A DNA stretch of 64,000 bases, from contig CACHHD010000003.1 of NCBI GenBank assembly GCA_902579605.1, positions 62,001 to 126,000 on the forward strand, read 5' to 3'. A program made the translations under genes and the position numbers. Under the pieces are notes generated by a model. The model had not been told where the DNA came from. It made no database searches and saw only the letters and a program-made list of their open reading frames with translations. Of the stretch, positions 43,881 through 55,251 are shown in pieces. The DNA comes from an uncultured Pelagibacteraceae bacterium. Its GTDB lineage: Bacteria; Pseudomonadota; Alphaproteobacteria; Pelagibacterales; Pelagibacteraceae. Position 1 is the stretch's first letter; each line of letters starts with the position of its first letter.

Positions 43881-44319
43881 TAAAATTTTTCCATTTACCT
43901 GTTCCTAGTAGTTTTAGTTTTCTCTCATTATCATGTTTAGCATAGTCTAGATGGATTTCTAATTTATCAGATTTATGAATTTTTATTAAACTTGGCCATT
44001 CTATAATTTTTATAGCATTTTCATTTTCTTGAAAAATACCTAAATCATTTAGTTCTTTTTCATTTTTAAGTCTGTACAGATCGTAATGCATGACTTTATA
44101 TTTCTTTAAATCGTACTCATATAACAAGTTAAAAGTAGGGCTTAATACTTCTGTAGCCTTTGAGCCTTCTTTTTTTTGTAAATAATTAATCAAATATCTT
44201 GTAAATGTAGTTTTTCCAACTCCAATTTCTCCTGTCAAAAAAATACAGTCTTTTTCTTTTAAGTGATCTGCTACTTTTTCTGAAAGAGAGTTAAGTTGAT
44301 CTAAAGATTTTATAATCAT
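43870..44319 (-). CDS. tsaE: tRNA t6A biosynthesis ATPase TsaE
   Basis: The ATPase that resets the TsaD-TsaB complex making t6A at position 37 of ANN-decoding tRNAs. In 149 residues: Walker A GEIGVGKTTF (near residue 31), the SPTFNLLYEY segment and the HYDLYRLKN block. It lies 11 bases after ahcY. The ahcY-tsaE neighbourhood is frequent in alphaproteobacteria. Confidence 0.95.
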   Translation of the reverse strand: MIIKSLDQLNSLSEKVADHLKEKDCIFLTGEIGVGKTTFTRYLINYLQKKEGSKATEVLSPTFNLLYEYDLKKYKVMHYDLYRLKNEKELNDLGIFQENENAIKIIEWPSLIKIHKSDKLEIHLDYAKHDNERKLKLLGTGKWKNFNEL

Positions 44320-44330
44320 TAGCTACTAGT

Positions 44331-45623
<1,293 letters not shown>

Positions 45624-45629
45624 TCAACG

Positions 45630-45667
45630 GTTCTTAGCAAGATAAACTTATCTAATCAAGTAAGAAC
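45630..45667 (-). promoter_or_regulatory. Hairpin in the chvG-ahcY gap
   Basis: GTTCTTA (45630-45636) pairs with TAAGAAC (45661-45667), and an inner GATAA (45641-45645) with TTATC (45648-45652). It lies 10 bases before the ahcY start on the minus strand. It lacks a U-run, so it is more likely a leader structure than a terminator. It does not match the SAH riboswitch core that I know. Confidence 0.35.
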
Positions 45668-47187
45668 TAAGATAATATTTTTGGTAACAATACTTCTACC
45701 TGGGCTCCTTTTTGATTAATTCTATTTGATGCGGCTATAGCTCCCTTATGTAACTCAACTATGTTTTTTGCAATATTTAAGCCTAGACCAGAGTGTTCCC
45801 CAAACTTTGAGGGTCTGTTGCTATAAAATCGTTTAAAAATTTTTTGAGGCGAAGCTTCTGAAAAACCAGGTCCTTGGTCTTTTATAGTCATAACAAAATT
45901 ATTTGAAGTTTCAGTAAGATCAATTTCAATTTTCTGCTTATCATTACTAAAAGATATAGCATTATCAAGTAAATTTGCTATTACTTGTTCAAGTCTATTT
46001 TCAATTCCAATAATAAAATAATTTTTTTCATCTTTATTTGAGAAATTTGTTAAAATCTCAATTTTTTTATTTTGATTTATAAGATCTTGTCTAAAGTCTT
46101 CAACAACATTTAATATAATTTTCATTAAGTTAACCTTCAACATTTTTTCTCTAGACAATGAGGCTTCGTCTTTAAGCATTTGAGAATAGTCGGTTATTAA
46201 TCTCTCAATTCTTTCTACGTCATGGTTAATTATTTCAAATAACTTATTTCTATCATTTTGATTATCTGTCTTATCCAAAAGTTCAGATGCACCTTTTAAA
46301 GAAGCCAATGGATTTCTAATTTCGTGTGCCAAGTCAGTAGAAAATGTCTCTGCTCTTGTGGTTCTTTTTTGTAACTCTTTTGTCATTTCATCAATAGATT
46401 TTGTTAATTTTCCTACTTCATCCTCTCTAACAAAAAATTTTTGTATATCAATATTTTGATCAGATTTATTTTTTATTGCTTCAGTAAATGATACTAAAAA
46501 TCCAATTGGTTTCAATATGTACTTATTTAAGAATAGTGAAAAAATCAAAATAACTAAAGCTATAGCTAAAACAGTCCTTACGATAAAATTTTTTCTCTCT
46601 GAAACAGCTATTAAAATATCATTAGCCTCATTTGTCACCACAATGTAACCTGTTGTGACGTCTTTTAACTTTAGTTCACTAATAGTACTTACAAAAAAAG
46701 AATTGTTAACTTCATTCTCAATAGTTATTAATTGATCTTTATATTTTGTCTTAATAATATTTGTGATTAAACTTTGTTCAGAACTATCCTCTAAAGGTGG
46801 TTCTACTTTGTTTTCTTTTTTATCTACACCCTCTTCGATGACTTCATCGGATTTTTCAAAAACACTTTTGTCTAAATCTAATATATTTGTATCGCCAATC
46901 AAATCTAAGTCATTAGAAAAAAATTGAACTCTGTCTAGACCTTGAAAAAGAAATCTTGTTGAAAGTAAAAATTTTTTAATACCCTCTTTATCAAACTCTA
47001 CTTCTAGTCTTTCTATGTGGTCTGAAGTATTTTTTATTATTATGAAATGGTTGGCAGAAACTTTTTTAACTAAATTTGGCTGTATTGCATTAAGATATAG
47101 TATTGTAAATAAACCTAATACCGAAAAAATAGATAAGTTAAAAAGTAGAAATTTTCTTAAAATTGATGATGTTTTTTTCTTTTTCAT
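45667..47187 (-). CDS. chvG: Sensor histidine kinase ChvG
   Basis: Membrane kinase of the ChvG/ChvI envelope- and acid-stress system of alphaproteobacteria. The 506 residues comprise a first membrane helix (residues 13-33), a periplasmic sensor region, and a second helix (TVLAIALVILIFSLFL). HAMP, HisKA with HEIRNPLASLKGASELL near residue 288, and the ATPase domain (NLLDNAISF, DQGPGFSE, GLGLNIAKNIVE) follow. A charged acidic insert near residue 115 is unusual. It is translationally coupled to chvI. Confidence 0.92.
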   Translation of the reverse strand: MKKKKTSSILRKFLLFNLSIFSVLGLFTILYLNAIQPNLVKKVSANHFIIIKNTSDHIERLEVEFDKEGIKKFLLSTRFLFQGLDRVQFFSNDLDLIGDTNILDLDKSVFEKSDEVIEEGVDKKENKVEPPLEDSSEQSLITNIIKTKYKDQLITIENEVNNSFFVSTISELKLKDVTTGYIVVTNEANDILIAVSERKNFIVRTVLAIALVILIFSLFLNKYILKPIGFLVSFTEAIKNKSDQNIDIQKFFVREDEVGKLTKSIDEMTKELQKRTTRAETFSTDLAHEIRNPLASLKGASELLDKTDNQNDRNKLFEIINHDVERIERLITDYSQMLKDEASLSREKMLKVNLMKIILNVVEDFRQDLINQNKKIEILTNFSNKDEKNYFIIGIENRLEQVIANLLDNAISFSNDKQKIEIDLTETSNNFVMTIKDQGPGFSEASPQKIFKRFYSNRPSKFGEHSGLGLNIAKNIVELHKGAIAASNRINQKGAQVEVLLPKILS

Positions 47188-47885
47188 TAACTAACATTCC
47201 ATCTATATCCACTTCCATACCTTGTTTCAATTGCTGAAAATTTGTCGTCTACCTTTTTAAATTTCTTACGAATTCTTTTAACGTGACTATCAATGGTTCT
47301 ATCCTCAATTTCAGTGTTTTCTTTGTAGGCGATATCCATTAAATGTGCTCTTTCTTTGATAACTCCTGGTCTTTTTGCTAACTCTTTAACTATAAGAAAC
47401 TCTGTTGTAGTCAATTTATCAGGAAGTGGCTTGCCATTCCATTCGCACTCTAGCTGGGAAGGATCTAATTTTAATTTTCCGTGCGTTATTATATTTTTGC
47501 TATCCTCTACTTTATCTGCTTTTTTTCTTAATTGGACTCTAATTCTTTCAACTAAAACTTTCATAGAAAATCCACCGGATTTTTTTACGAAGTCGTCGGC
47601 TCCAAGTTTTAGGCCAAGCAACTCATCTACTTCCTCATCCTTTGAAGTTAAAAAAATTATTGGTATAGACATTTTTTTTCTTACTTTTTTTAATAATTCT
47701 TCTCCATCCATCCTTGGCATTTTAATATCTAAAATAGCTAAGTCGGGAGGGTTTCTTGTGAGACCTATTAATGCTGACTCTCCATCAATATAGGTTTGAA
47801 CTTTGAAGCCTTCTCTCTCTAAGGCTATACTTATGCTAGTTAAAAGATTTCTATCATCATCTACTAAAGCTATTGTATGACTCAT
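47187..47885 (-). CDS. chvI: Response regulator ChvI (OmpR family)
   Basis: Partner of ChvG: receiver domain with acidic pocket ALVDDDR (residues 6-12), phospho-Asp in LAILDIKMPRMDG near 53 and Lys in FLTSKDEE near 100. The C-terminal winged helix ends in IDSHVKRIRKKF...ETRYGSGYRW. 232 residues is normal. First gene of the chvI-chvG-ahcY-tsaE-amgK-murU run on the minus strand. Confidence 0.94.
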   Translation of the reverse strand: MSHTIALVDDDRNLLTSISIALEREGFKVQTYIDGESALIGLTRNPPDLAILDIKMPRMDGEELLKKVRKKMSIPIIFLTSKDEEVDELLGLKLGADDFVKKSGGFSMKVLVERIRVQLRKKADKVEDSKNIITHGKLKLDPSQLECEWNGKPLPDKLTTTEFLIVKELAKRPGVIKERAHLMDIAYKENTEIEDRTIDSHVKRIRKKFKKVDDKFSAIETRYGSGYRWNVS

Positions 47886-47934
47886 AACTAAACTTTCATA
47901 ATTAAATTGTCAAAATTTAGGCGAAGATCAATTA

Positions 47935-50706
47935 TTAGTGTGCTTCCCCCCAGTTATATCCTGAATTTATACTTACTTCCAATGGAATTGAAAACATATG
48001 ATGTTCAGAAGATGATACTGAGGTCATTACTTTTTTAATCAACTTCTCATTGTTTTTTTGATCTTTTATGGGACTTTCAAAAACCAATTCATCATGAATT
48101 TGAAGCAACATTTTAGCATTAATTTGTTTTTCTTTTTCGGTTACTCTATCAATTTCCATCATTGCCAGTCTTATTATATCTGCCGCTGAACCTTGAATTG
48201 GAGCGTTAATTGCTGCCCTTTCTTGAAATGACCTAATGCTAAAATTTTTATCATTTATATTTTTCAAATGGATTCGTCTTCCAAAAATATTATTTACATA
48301 TCCATTTTTTCTACAAAAATTTATTGTACTATTCATGTAGTCTTTAATTTCTGGGAATTTTTTGAAGTATTGATTAATAAAATCTTGGGCCTCTTGATTT
48401 GAAACTGAAATTTGTTTTGCTAAGCCATACTGAGTTATTCCATATATAATACCAAAATTTATTGCTTTCGCTTTTCTTCTGAAATCTTCATTTATTTTAT
48501 TAATTGGTACACCGAAAACTTGGCTGGCAGTTAAAGAATGAATGTCTTCATTGTTTTTGAAAGCCTTTTTTAGTTCTTTTACATCCGCCATATCAGCAAG
48601 TATTCTCATTTCAATTTGGTTATAATCAGCAGAAATAAGTATATTACCCCTATCTGCAATAAATGCTTTTCTAATTTCTTTTCCATCTGAAGATTTAATT
48701 GGAATATTTTGCAAATTTGGATCGCTTGAAGCAAGTCTTCCAGTATTTGTAGCTGCTAAAAGAAATGAAGTATGAACTCTTTTAGTTTTTTTGTTTATAT
48801 GATCTTGTAAAGCGTCGGTATAAGTACTTTTTAATTTAGAGTCTTGTCTCCACTCAATTATGAGTTTCGGAAATTTATGACCTGTTAATGCGAGATCCTC
48901 CAGTACTTTAGCGCTAGTTGCCAAACTACCCTTTTTGGTTTTCTTTAATTTGGCAATCTTCAAATCATTATAAATAATTTCTCCTAATTGTTTGGGTGAA
49001 GCTATATTAAACTCTTTGCCAGAAAGTTTATAAATCTCCTTTTCCTTTTTGATTAATCTCTCTTCAAATTTTTTAGATAATTTTTTCAAGTAAACATCAT
49101 CAATTTTTATTCCATTAATTTCTAATTTAGACAATAATTTGACCATTGGTTTTTCAAATACCTCATAGATCTTATTAAGTTTTTCACTGTCTACTCGATC
49201 TTTCAGAACATTATAAAGACGTAGAGTAACATCGGCATCTTCTGCAGCATATTTCGTAGCATCTTTAAGATTTACCTCTGAAAAATTTAATTGTTTTTTG
49301 CCTGTGCCTACTATTTCTTTATACGATATTGTTTTATGGCCCAAATGCAACTCAGATAAAGTATCCATATTATGTCTATTATTTCCAGCATCAAGTGTAT
49401 ATGAAAGGAGCATTGTGTCTTCGATCGGCTCAATATTAATTCCATATTTTTTAAATATCATAAAATCATATTTAATATTTTGACCGATCTTTTTTATGCT
49501 TGGGTCTTCAAGAATTTTCTTTATCTTTTTTATTACAAATTCTTTGTTTAAACTTTTTACATTTTTATGTGCAACAGGAATATAATATGCTTTATTGATA
49601 TCATAACTAAAAGAAATACCTACGAGTTCTGCATCGATAGGATTCAAAGAGGAAGTCTCACAGTCAACAGCTATTATTGATTTTTCATTTAATTTCTTAA
49701 TTAATTCATCTAAATCAGGTTCACTGAGTATGTTTTTATAGATATTAGTATCAACTTTTGATACCTCGTTTTTATTTTCTTTTCCTGTTGATGATTTTTT
49801 ATTACTTTCACCATAGAAACTTATCGCTTGACTTAATAATCTATTAAACTCCATTTCCCTTAAAAAATTAAACAAAATTTCTTTATTTACATCCTTCAAT
49901 ATAAAACTGTTTAATTGATCTTTAACTGGAACATTAGACTTCAAAGTTACCAGCTCTCTACTCAATAGTGCTTTGTCTTTATTTTCTAATAATGTCTCTC
50001 TTCTTTTATTTTGCTTAATCTCTGAAGCTTTATTCAACAAAGTGTCTAGAGTTTTATATTTATTTATCAGTTCAGCTGCAGTTTTAATACCGATTCCAGG
50101 AACACCAGGTATATTATCTGAGGAGTCTCCTGCTAAAGATTGAACATCAACAACTTGATTTGGTTTTACACCGAACTTTTCTACAACTTCTTTTTCCCCA
50201 ATTACTTTACTTTTCATTGGGTCGTACAATCTTATATCTTTTGAAACAAGTTGCATTAAATCTTTGTCAGATGAAATGATAGTTACTTTTGCTCCTAATT
50301 TGGTAATCTGTTTTGCATATGTTGCTATCAAATCATCAGCTTCGTAATTTAAAAGTTCTATAGACGGTAAGTTAAAAGCTTTTACAGATTTTCTTATATA
50401 TTCAAATTGGGGCGCTAAGTCCTCAGGAGCTTCACTTCTATTTGCTTTATAATCTTTATAAATTTCATTTCTAAAGTTTTTTCTTGCTGAGTCAAAAATT
50501 ACTGCAAAGTGAGAGGGTTTCTCCTTACTGTCATCAGCTCTAGAGTTCTCTAAAAGTTTAAAAAGCATAGAACAAAATCCACTTACTGCTCCAGTTGGCA
50601 AACCGTCGCTTTTTCTTGAAAGAGGTGGTAAAGCGTAATAAGCTCTAAATATATAACCTGAGCCATCAATTAAATAAAAATGGTCTGACTTTTTAATTTT
50701 GCTCAT
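47935..50706 (-). CDS. polA: DNA polymerase I
   Basis: Full-length 923-residue Pol I: N-terminal 5' nuclease (YLIDGSGYIFRAYYAL; VQSLAGDSSDNIPGVPGIG near 190) and a 3'-5' exonuclease with intact IAVDCETSSLNP near 345. The polymerase has YNQIEMRILADMADV (motif A), RRKAKAINFGIIYG (motif B) and QIHDELVFE (motif C). All catalytic motifs are present, so both exonucleases should work. Divergent from the ABC ATPase gene. Confidence 0.97.
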   Translation of the reverse strand: MSKIKKSDHFYLIDGSGYIFRAYYALPPLSRKSDGLPTGAVSGFCSMLFKLLENSRADDSKEKPSHFAVIFDSARKNFRNEIYKDYKANRSEAPEDLAPQFEYIRKSVKAFNLPSIELLNYEADDLIATYAKQITKLGAKVTIISSDKDLMQLVSKDIRLYDPMKSKVIGEKEVVEKFGVKPNQVVDVQSLAGDSSDNIPGVPGIGIKTAAELINKYKTLDTLLNKASEIKQNKRRETLLENKDKALLSRELVTLKSNVPVKDQLNSFILKDVNKEILFNFLREMEFNRLLSQAISFYGESNKKSSTGKENKNEVSKVDTNIYKNILSEPDLDELIKKLNEKSIIAVDCETSSLNPIDAELVGISFSYDINKAYYIPVAHKNVKSLNKEFVIKKIKKILEDPSIKKIGQNIKYDFMIFKKYGINIEPIEDTMLLSYTLDAGNNRHNMDTLSELHLGHKTISYKEIVGTGKKQLNFSEVNLKDATKYAAEDADVTLRLYNVLKDRVDSEKLNKIYEVFEKPMVKLLSKLEINGIKIDDVYLKKLSKKFEERLIKKEKEIYKLSGKEFNIASPKQLGEIIYNDLKIAKLKKTKKGSLATSAKVLEDLALTGHKFPKLIIEWRQDSKLKSTYTDALQDHINKKTKRVHTSFLLAATNTGRLASSDPNLQNIPIKSSDGKEIRKAFIADRGNILISADYNQIEMRILADMADVKELKKAFKNNEDIHSLTASQVFGVPINKINEDFRRKAKAINFGIIYGITQYGLAKQISVSNQEAQDFINQYFKKFPEIKDYMNSTINFCRKNGYVNNIFGRRIHLKNINDKNFSIRSFQERAAINAPIQGSAADIIRLAMMEIDRVTEKEKQINAKMLLQIHDELVFESPIKDQKNNEKLIKKVMTSVSSSEHHMFSIPLEVSINSGYNWGEAH

Positions 50707-50745
50707 AATTTATATTACCTAAATTTAATGTTATATTAAAATTTT

Positions 50746-51678
50746 ATGATGAAAACTGCATTATCTGTTGAAAACCTATCAAAAGTATATTTAAGAGACA
50801 AAAAAAAGAACATTAAGATAAATGCGTTGAATAATATTACTCTTGAGGTGAAACAGGGTGAAATTTTTGGTTTATTGGGGCCCAATGGTGCGGGCAAGAC
50901 AACTTTTTTGAGTATATTAGGCGGTACTGTTATTAAAACAAGCGGCAAAGTGATTGTCTGGGGGTTTGATCTTGAAAAGAACCCTAGACAAGTTAGAGCA
51001 TCAATTGGAATAGTGCCTCAAGAAGTAAATTTAGATGCATTTTTTAGTCCAAAAAAATTATTGGACTTACAGGCAGGTCTTTATGGAATCAAGAATAATC
51101 AAAGAATAACAGATACAATTTTAAAACTTGTCTCTTTACATGAGCAGGCTGAAAGTTATTCAAGAAATTTATCAGGAGGTATGAAAAGAAGATTGTTGAT
51201 TGCTAAAGCTATGGTGCATCAGCCACCAATTCTTATTTTAGATGAGCCTACTGCGGGGGTGGATGTTGAATTAAGAAAAAATCTATGGGAAAATGTAAAA
51301 AAACTTAATAAAATAGGCGTAACAATAATTTTGACTACTCACTATTTATTCGAAGCCCAAGAAATGTGTGATCGAATAGCGATTATTAACAATGGTAACC
51401 TAGTAGCTTTGGATACGACAAAAAAACTTTTAGAAAGAATAAAAACAAAAAAAATTATATTTAAACTTAAAGAATTTAACACAAATCTTATTCTTGAACT
51501 ACCAAACGTAAAATTTTTAATTGAGTCAAATAATAAAATATCGGTAAATTATGAGAAAGAGTCAGTCAACTTCGAATTGTTAATTAATTATCTAAAAGAA
51601 AAAAACTTGAAAATACTTGATATTTCAATAGATGAAGGGGATCTCGAGGATGTTTTTATTCAATTAACAAAAAACTAG
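50746..51678 (+). CDS. ABC-2 type transporter ATP-binding protein (CcmA/NodI class)
   Basis: A 310-residue ATPase: Walker A LGPNGAGKTTF near residue 47, signature NLSGGMKRRLLIAKAM near 143, Walker B ILILDEPTAGVD, H-loop LTTHYLFEAQEMC. The C-terminal 80 residues resemble those of ABC-2 exporter ATPases, which need a membrane permease. None lies next to it. The following gene is bioY, which is not an ABC-2 permease. A second Met lies at 50749. Confidence 0.88.
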   Translation: MMKTALSVENLSKVYLRDKKKNIKINALNNITLEVKQGEIFGLLGPNGAGKTTFLSILGGTVIKTSGKVIVWGFDLEKNPRQVRASIGIVPQEVNLDAFFSPKKLLDLQAGLYGIKNNQRITDTILKLVSLHEQAESYSRNLSGGMKRRLLIAKAMVHQPPILILDEPTAGVDVELRKNLWENVKKLNKIGVTIILTTHYLFEAQEMCDRIAIINNGNLVALDTTKKLLERIKTKKIIFKLKEFNTNLILELPNVKFLIESNNKISVNYEKESVNFELLINYLKEKNLKILDISIDEGDLEDVFIQLTKN

Positions 51679-51709
51679 ATAATTTTTAAAAATAAAGGTA
51701 AGTTTAGCA

Positions 51710-52273
51710 ATGGAAACAGTAAAAAATTTAAAACAGGTTAATATTTTAAAATACTTTCTGGTAATTGTATTAAGTTCAGTTTTATTAGCAATTTCAGCGA
51801 AGCTTAAAATACCATTTTATCCTGTCCCCATGACCATGCAAACATTTGTAGTGCTTTTGATCGGTGCGTGTTTTGGTTGGAAGTTAGGAGGAACTATTAT
51901 TACTTTTTATTTGTTAGAAGGTATAGTTGGATTGCCTGTATTTTCTGGAACTCCTGAAAAAGGATCAGGTATAGCTTACTTTGTTGGACCAACAATGGGA
52001 TACTTATTAGGATTTGTGATTGCCGCTATGTTTTGTGGTGTTTTGAAATTTAATAAAAATATTATTTTTAATTTTTTTAAATTAGTTTTAAGCGTAAGTA
52101 TTATTTACTTTTTAGGTGTATTATGGCTTGGTACATTAATTGGTTGGGACAAACCTATAATTGACTTAGGTGTTACCCCATTTTTATTAGCAGAACTTTT
52201 TAAAATGGCACTACTTACAATTATCGTTACCTTGTTTAATGATAAATTATCTGTTTTGAAAAGATGGATGTAA
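51710..52273 (+). CDS. bioY: Biotin transporter substrate-binding membrane subunit
   Basis: BioY, the S component of the ECF biotin transporter. 187 residues with about six helices; signature parts LKIPFYPVPMTMQTFVVLL (residues about 31-49), GWKLGGTIITFYLLEGIVGLPVF and GPTMGYLLGFVIAA. The usual BioM and BioN partners are absent nearby, so it may act alone or share an ECF module elsewhere. It may be cotranscribed with the ABC ATPase (31-base gap). Confidence 0.92.
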   Translation: METVKNLKQVNILKYFLVIVLSSVLLAISAKLKIPFYPVPMTMQTFVVLLIGACFGWKLGGTIITFYLLEGIVGLPVFSGTPEKGSGIAYFVGPTMGYLLGFVIAAMFCGVLKFNKNIIFNFFKLVLSVSIIYFLGVLWLGTLIGWDKPIIDLGVTPFLLAELFKMALLTIIVTLFNDKLSVLKRWM

Positions 52274-52275
52274 AT

Positions 52276-52848
52276 TTATCTTGGTGATCTTTTAGATAAA
52301 ATTCTTTGTAAAGTTCTTCGGTGCATTTTCAGACGTCTAGCAGTTTCAGAAACGTTTCTATTACATAACTCAAATACTCTGTGAATATGTTCCCATTTTA
52401 CTCTATCTGCTGACATTGGGTTTTCTGGTGGCTTTGCTTTAGACTCTGGAGCTGCTAGTAAAGCTGCTTCTACATCGTCTGCATCTACAGGTTTGGCTAT
52501 ATAGTCTATTGCTCCGGCTTTTACAGCAGCCACAGCTGTAGGCAAATTACCGTATCCTGTTAGCATCACTATTCGACTATCTGATTTGTTCTTAGAGAGT
52601 TCTTTTATGACGTCCAAGCCATTTCCATCCTCAAGTCTGAGATCTACTACTGCAAAATTTGGAGGTGATTTTTTTACTATTTCTAGCCCCTCAGCCACTG
52701 ATTTAGCCTCTTTCACCACAAAACCTTTTTTTTCCATAGCCCTGGATAATCTACCTCTTAAAGGATCGTCATCATCGACGATTAGTAAGGATTTATCTTC
52801 AAAATCACTTAAATTTAGCTGTGGTGTCTGTAAATTTGTCTTTCTCAT
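52276..52848 (-). CDS. regA: Response regulator RegA (PrrA/ActR type)
   Basis: Redox global regulator partner of RegB. 190 residues: receiver with LIVDDDDPLRGRLSRAM (residues 22-38), phospho-Asp in FAVVDLRLEDGNG near 69 and IAKPVDADDVEAAL near 115. The Pro-rich linker is followed by a Fis-type helix-turn-helix (NRNVSETARRLKMHRRTLQRIL) near the C-terminus. Its kinase gene, regB, lies 4.3 kb away beyond the polyamine operon. Confidence 0.93.
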   Translation of the reverse strand: MRKTNLQTPQLNLSDFEDKSLLIVDDDDPLRGRLSRAMEKKGFVVKEAKSVAEGLEIVKKSPPNFAVVDLRLEDGNGLDVIKELSKNKSDSRIVMLTGYGNLPTAVAAVKAGAIDYIAKPVDADDVEAALLAAPESKAKPPENPMSADRVKWEHIHRVFELCNRNVSETARRLKMHRRTLQRILSKRSPR

Positions 52849-53025
52849 ACTTCATATATGGGCTCTCAAATAGTATTTTCAACCCACACAGGGTGAAATT
52901 CATTCATCTCTGCTATGCATTTTTTTCTTTACATAAGGTGAAAAAAACCCTAAACGCGAACAAATAAGAGTTTTTTATAAATTTTTTGAAAGCTCTTTTG
53001 TGTTAATTAAAGGGAGACACATGAA

Positions 53026-54204
53026 ATGGAAAAATTTAGTAACGTTAACGATCTAGTTAACACACTTAAACCAGTAAATCCTATATACTGTATACGCCCA
53101 GATACCATAAAAAATTCAATAAAAGTATTTAAAGATAACTTTCCGGGAAAAATTTTATATGCTGTCAAAACTAATCCAAATGAATATGTACTTAAACATA
53201 TTATTAAAAATGGTGTGAATAGATTTGATGTTGCGTCGATTAATGAAGTAAAACTTATAAGAAAACTTAGCCCTAAATCTAAATTATATTTTATGCATCC
53301 CATTAAAAGTAGGGAAGATATCACATCAGCATATTTTGATTTTAATGTTAAAGATTTTTCTTTGGATACAAAAGAGGAACTAATGAAAATCTTAGACTCA
53401 ACTAAAAACGCAAAAGATTTAAATTTATTTGTAAGAGTTGCCGTATCTAATGAGCACGCAGAATTAGATCTTTCAAGAAAATTTGGAGCTTTGACAAGTG
53501 AAGCGCTAGGTTTAGTAAGACTTTGCAAACAACATGCCAAAAAATTAGGTATTAGTTTTCATGTTGGCTCTCAATGCATGCATAAAATTTCTTTTTCTAA
53601 GGGGTTAAAAGAAATTTCTTATATAATTAAAAAGACAAAAATCGTTCCTGATACCATAAATGTTGGTGGAGGATTCCCTTCTATCTATCCAGATTTAAAG
53701 CCGGAACCTTTAGAAAATTATTTTAATGAAATTAAACTTGGTTTGAATAATTTAAAATTAGAAAAAATGCCGGAAGTAATTTGTGAGCCCGGTAGAGCTT
53801 TAGTGGCTGAAAGTGGGTCAACTATTGTTCGAGTTAATCTTAGAAAGAAAAATAAACTTTATATTAATGATGGGACCTATGGTTCATTATTTGATGCAGG
53901 TGTACCTAATTTTATATTACCTACAAGAATGATTACCAACGGAAGAATTCGATCGAAAAAGATAACTGCCTTTCAATTCTATGGGCCTACATGCGATAGT
54001 TTAGATTATATGAAAGGACCTTTTTTATTGCCTAATAATATTAAAGAGGGTGACTATATTGAGCTTGGACAATTGGGAGCTTATGGACTAACTTTTAGGA
54101 CTAAGTTTAATGGTTTTTATTCAGATACTATTGTTGAATTAAATGACAAACCTATAATGTCATTATATAACGATACTGGTAAATTTAATTACTTAGTAGC
54201 TTAA
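53026..54204 (+). CDS. Ornithine/diaminopimelate-type PLP decarboxylase (fold III)
   Basis: A 392-residue alanine-racemase-fold decarboxylase, closest to eukaryotic-type ornithine decarboxylases. PLP lysine is Lys48 in ILYAVKTNPNEY; FHVGSQCMH near 187 and NVGGGFPSIYPD near 213 bind phosphate. CEPGRALVAES near 255 and GPTCDSLDYM near 325 carry active-site Cys/Asp. It is the first gene of a polyamine operon with a good ribosome-binding site. The substrate could be ornithine, lysine or arginine. Confidence 0.85.
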   Translation: MEKFSNVNDLVNTLKPVNPIYCIRPDTIKNSIKVFKDNFPGKILYAVKTNPNEYVLKHIIKNGVNRFDVASINEVKLIRKLSPKSKLYFMHPIKSREDITSAYFDFNVKDFSLDTKEELMKILDSTKNAKDLNLFVRVAVSNEHAELDLSRKFGALTSEALGLVRLCKQHAKKLGISFHVGSQCMHKISFSKGLKEISYIIKKTKIVPDTINVGGGFPSIYPDLKPEPLENYFNEIKLGLNNLKLEKMPEVICEPGRALVAESGSTIVRVNLRKKNKLYINDGTYGSLFDAGVPNFILPTRMITNGRIRSKKITAFQFYGPTCDSLDYMKGPFLLPNNIKEGDYIELGQLGAYGLTFRTKFNGFYSDTIVELNDKPIMSLYNDTGKFNYLVA

Positions 54205-55247
54205 TGAATAAAAAAAATAGTCCTACACTAGGGCACAACAAAAAATCATTTCTTAATAAACCTATTGAACACGTAGACATTACAAAATTTGATGCCAGAG
54301 ATATAATTGAGTCTATGAGCAAAATGTCATTTACCTCAAGAGATACTGCTAACGCTTCAAAAATATTTAATGAAATGATTGAAGACAAATCGTGTTCGAT
54401 CTTTTTAACTATAGCAGGCTCTACATCAGCTGGAGGTTGTATGAAATTATATTCAGATTTAGTTAAATACAACATGGTGGATGCTATTGTCGCTACAGGA
54501 GCCTCCATTGTGGATATGGACTTTTTCGAGGCCCTTGGTTTCAAACATTATCAAGGTTCACAGTTTGAAAATGATACAAAATTAAGGGAAAACTATGTTG
54601 ATAGAATATATGACACTTACATTGATGAAGAAGAGTTACAGGCTTGTGATCAAAAAATATGTGATATTGCAAACTCCTTGCAGCCTAAATCCTATACTTC
54701 AAGAGAATTCATTCATGAAATGGGAAAATATTTAAAAAAAAATTCTAAAAAGAAAGACTCTTTAATCGAAACTGCCTACGATAATAATGTCCCAATTTTT
54801 TGCCCCGCATTTACAGATAGTTCTGCAGGTTTTGGACTGGTAATGCACCAGGAACAAAATCCAAAAAAACATCTAACAATTGACTCCATAAGAGAATTTA
54901 GAGAATTAACTGAAATCAAACTTAAATCAAAACAATCTGGTTTGCTGATGGTTGGTGGTGGAGTTCCAAAAAATTTTATACAAGACACAGTTGTTTGCGC
55001 TGAACTATTAGGTAAAAAAGTTGACATGCATAAATATGCAGTTCAGATAACAGTGGCTGATACTAGGGATGGTGCTTGTAGCAGCTCAACACTTAAGGAA
55101 GCAAGTTCTTGGGGTAAAGTTGATATATCTAAAGAACAAATGGTTTTTGCAGAAGCGACGAGTGTATTACCGCTAATTGCAAGCGATGCTTTTCATAGAC
55201 AAAATTGGAAAAAAAGACAAAGAAGAAATTTTCAAAAAATATTTTAA
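54204..55247 (+). CDS. speY: Deoxyhypusine synthase-like protein
   Basis: A 347-residue homologue of deoxyhypusine synthase. The catalytic lysine motif is conserved (EASSWGKV near residue 303), as are the NAD-site SGLLMVGGGVPKNF near 250 and AGSTSAGGCMKLY near 74. Bacteria lack eIF5A, and such proteins are thought to use a free polyamine as acceptor, making homospermidine or a relative. Its ATG shares a base with the decarboxylase stop, so the two act in one pathway. Substrate inferred from context. Confidence 0.83.
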   Translation: MNKKNSPTLGHNKKSFLNKPIEHVDITKFDARDIIESMSKMSFTSRDTANASKIFNEMIEDKSCSIFLTIAGSTSAGGCMKLYSDLVKYNMVDAIVATGASIVDMDFFEALGFKHYQGSQFENDTKLRENYVDRIYDTYIDEEELQACDQKICDIANSLQPKSYTSREFIHEMGKYLKKNSKKKDSLIETAYDNNVPIFCPAFTDSSAGFGLVMHQEQNPKKHLTIDSIREFRELTEIKLKSKQSGLLMVGGGVPKNFIQDTVVCAELLGKKVDMHKYAVQITVADTRDGACSSSTLKEASSWGKVDISKEQMVFAEATSVLPLIASDAFHRQNWKKRQRRNFQKIF

Positions 55248-55251
55248 TAGT

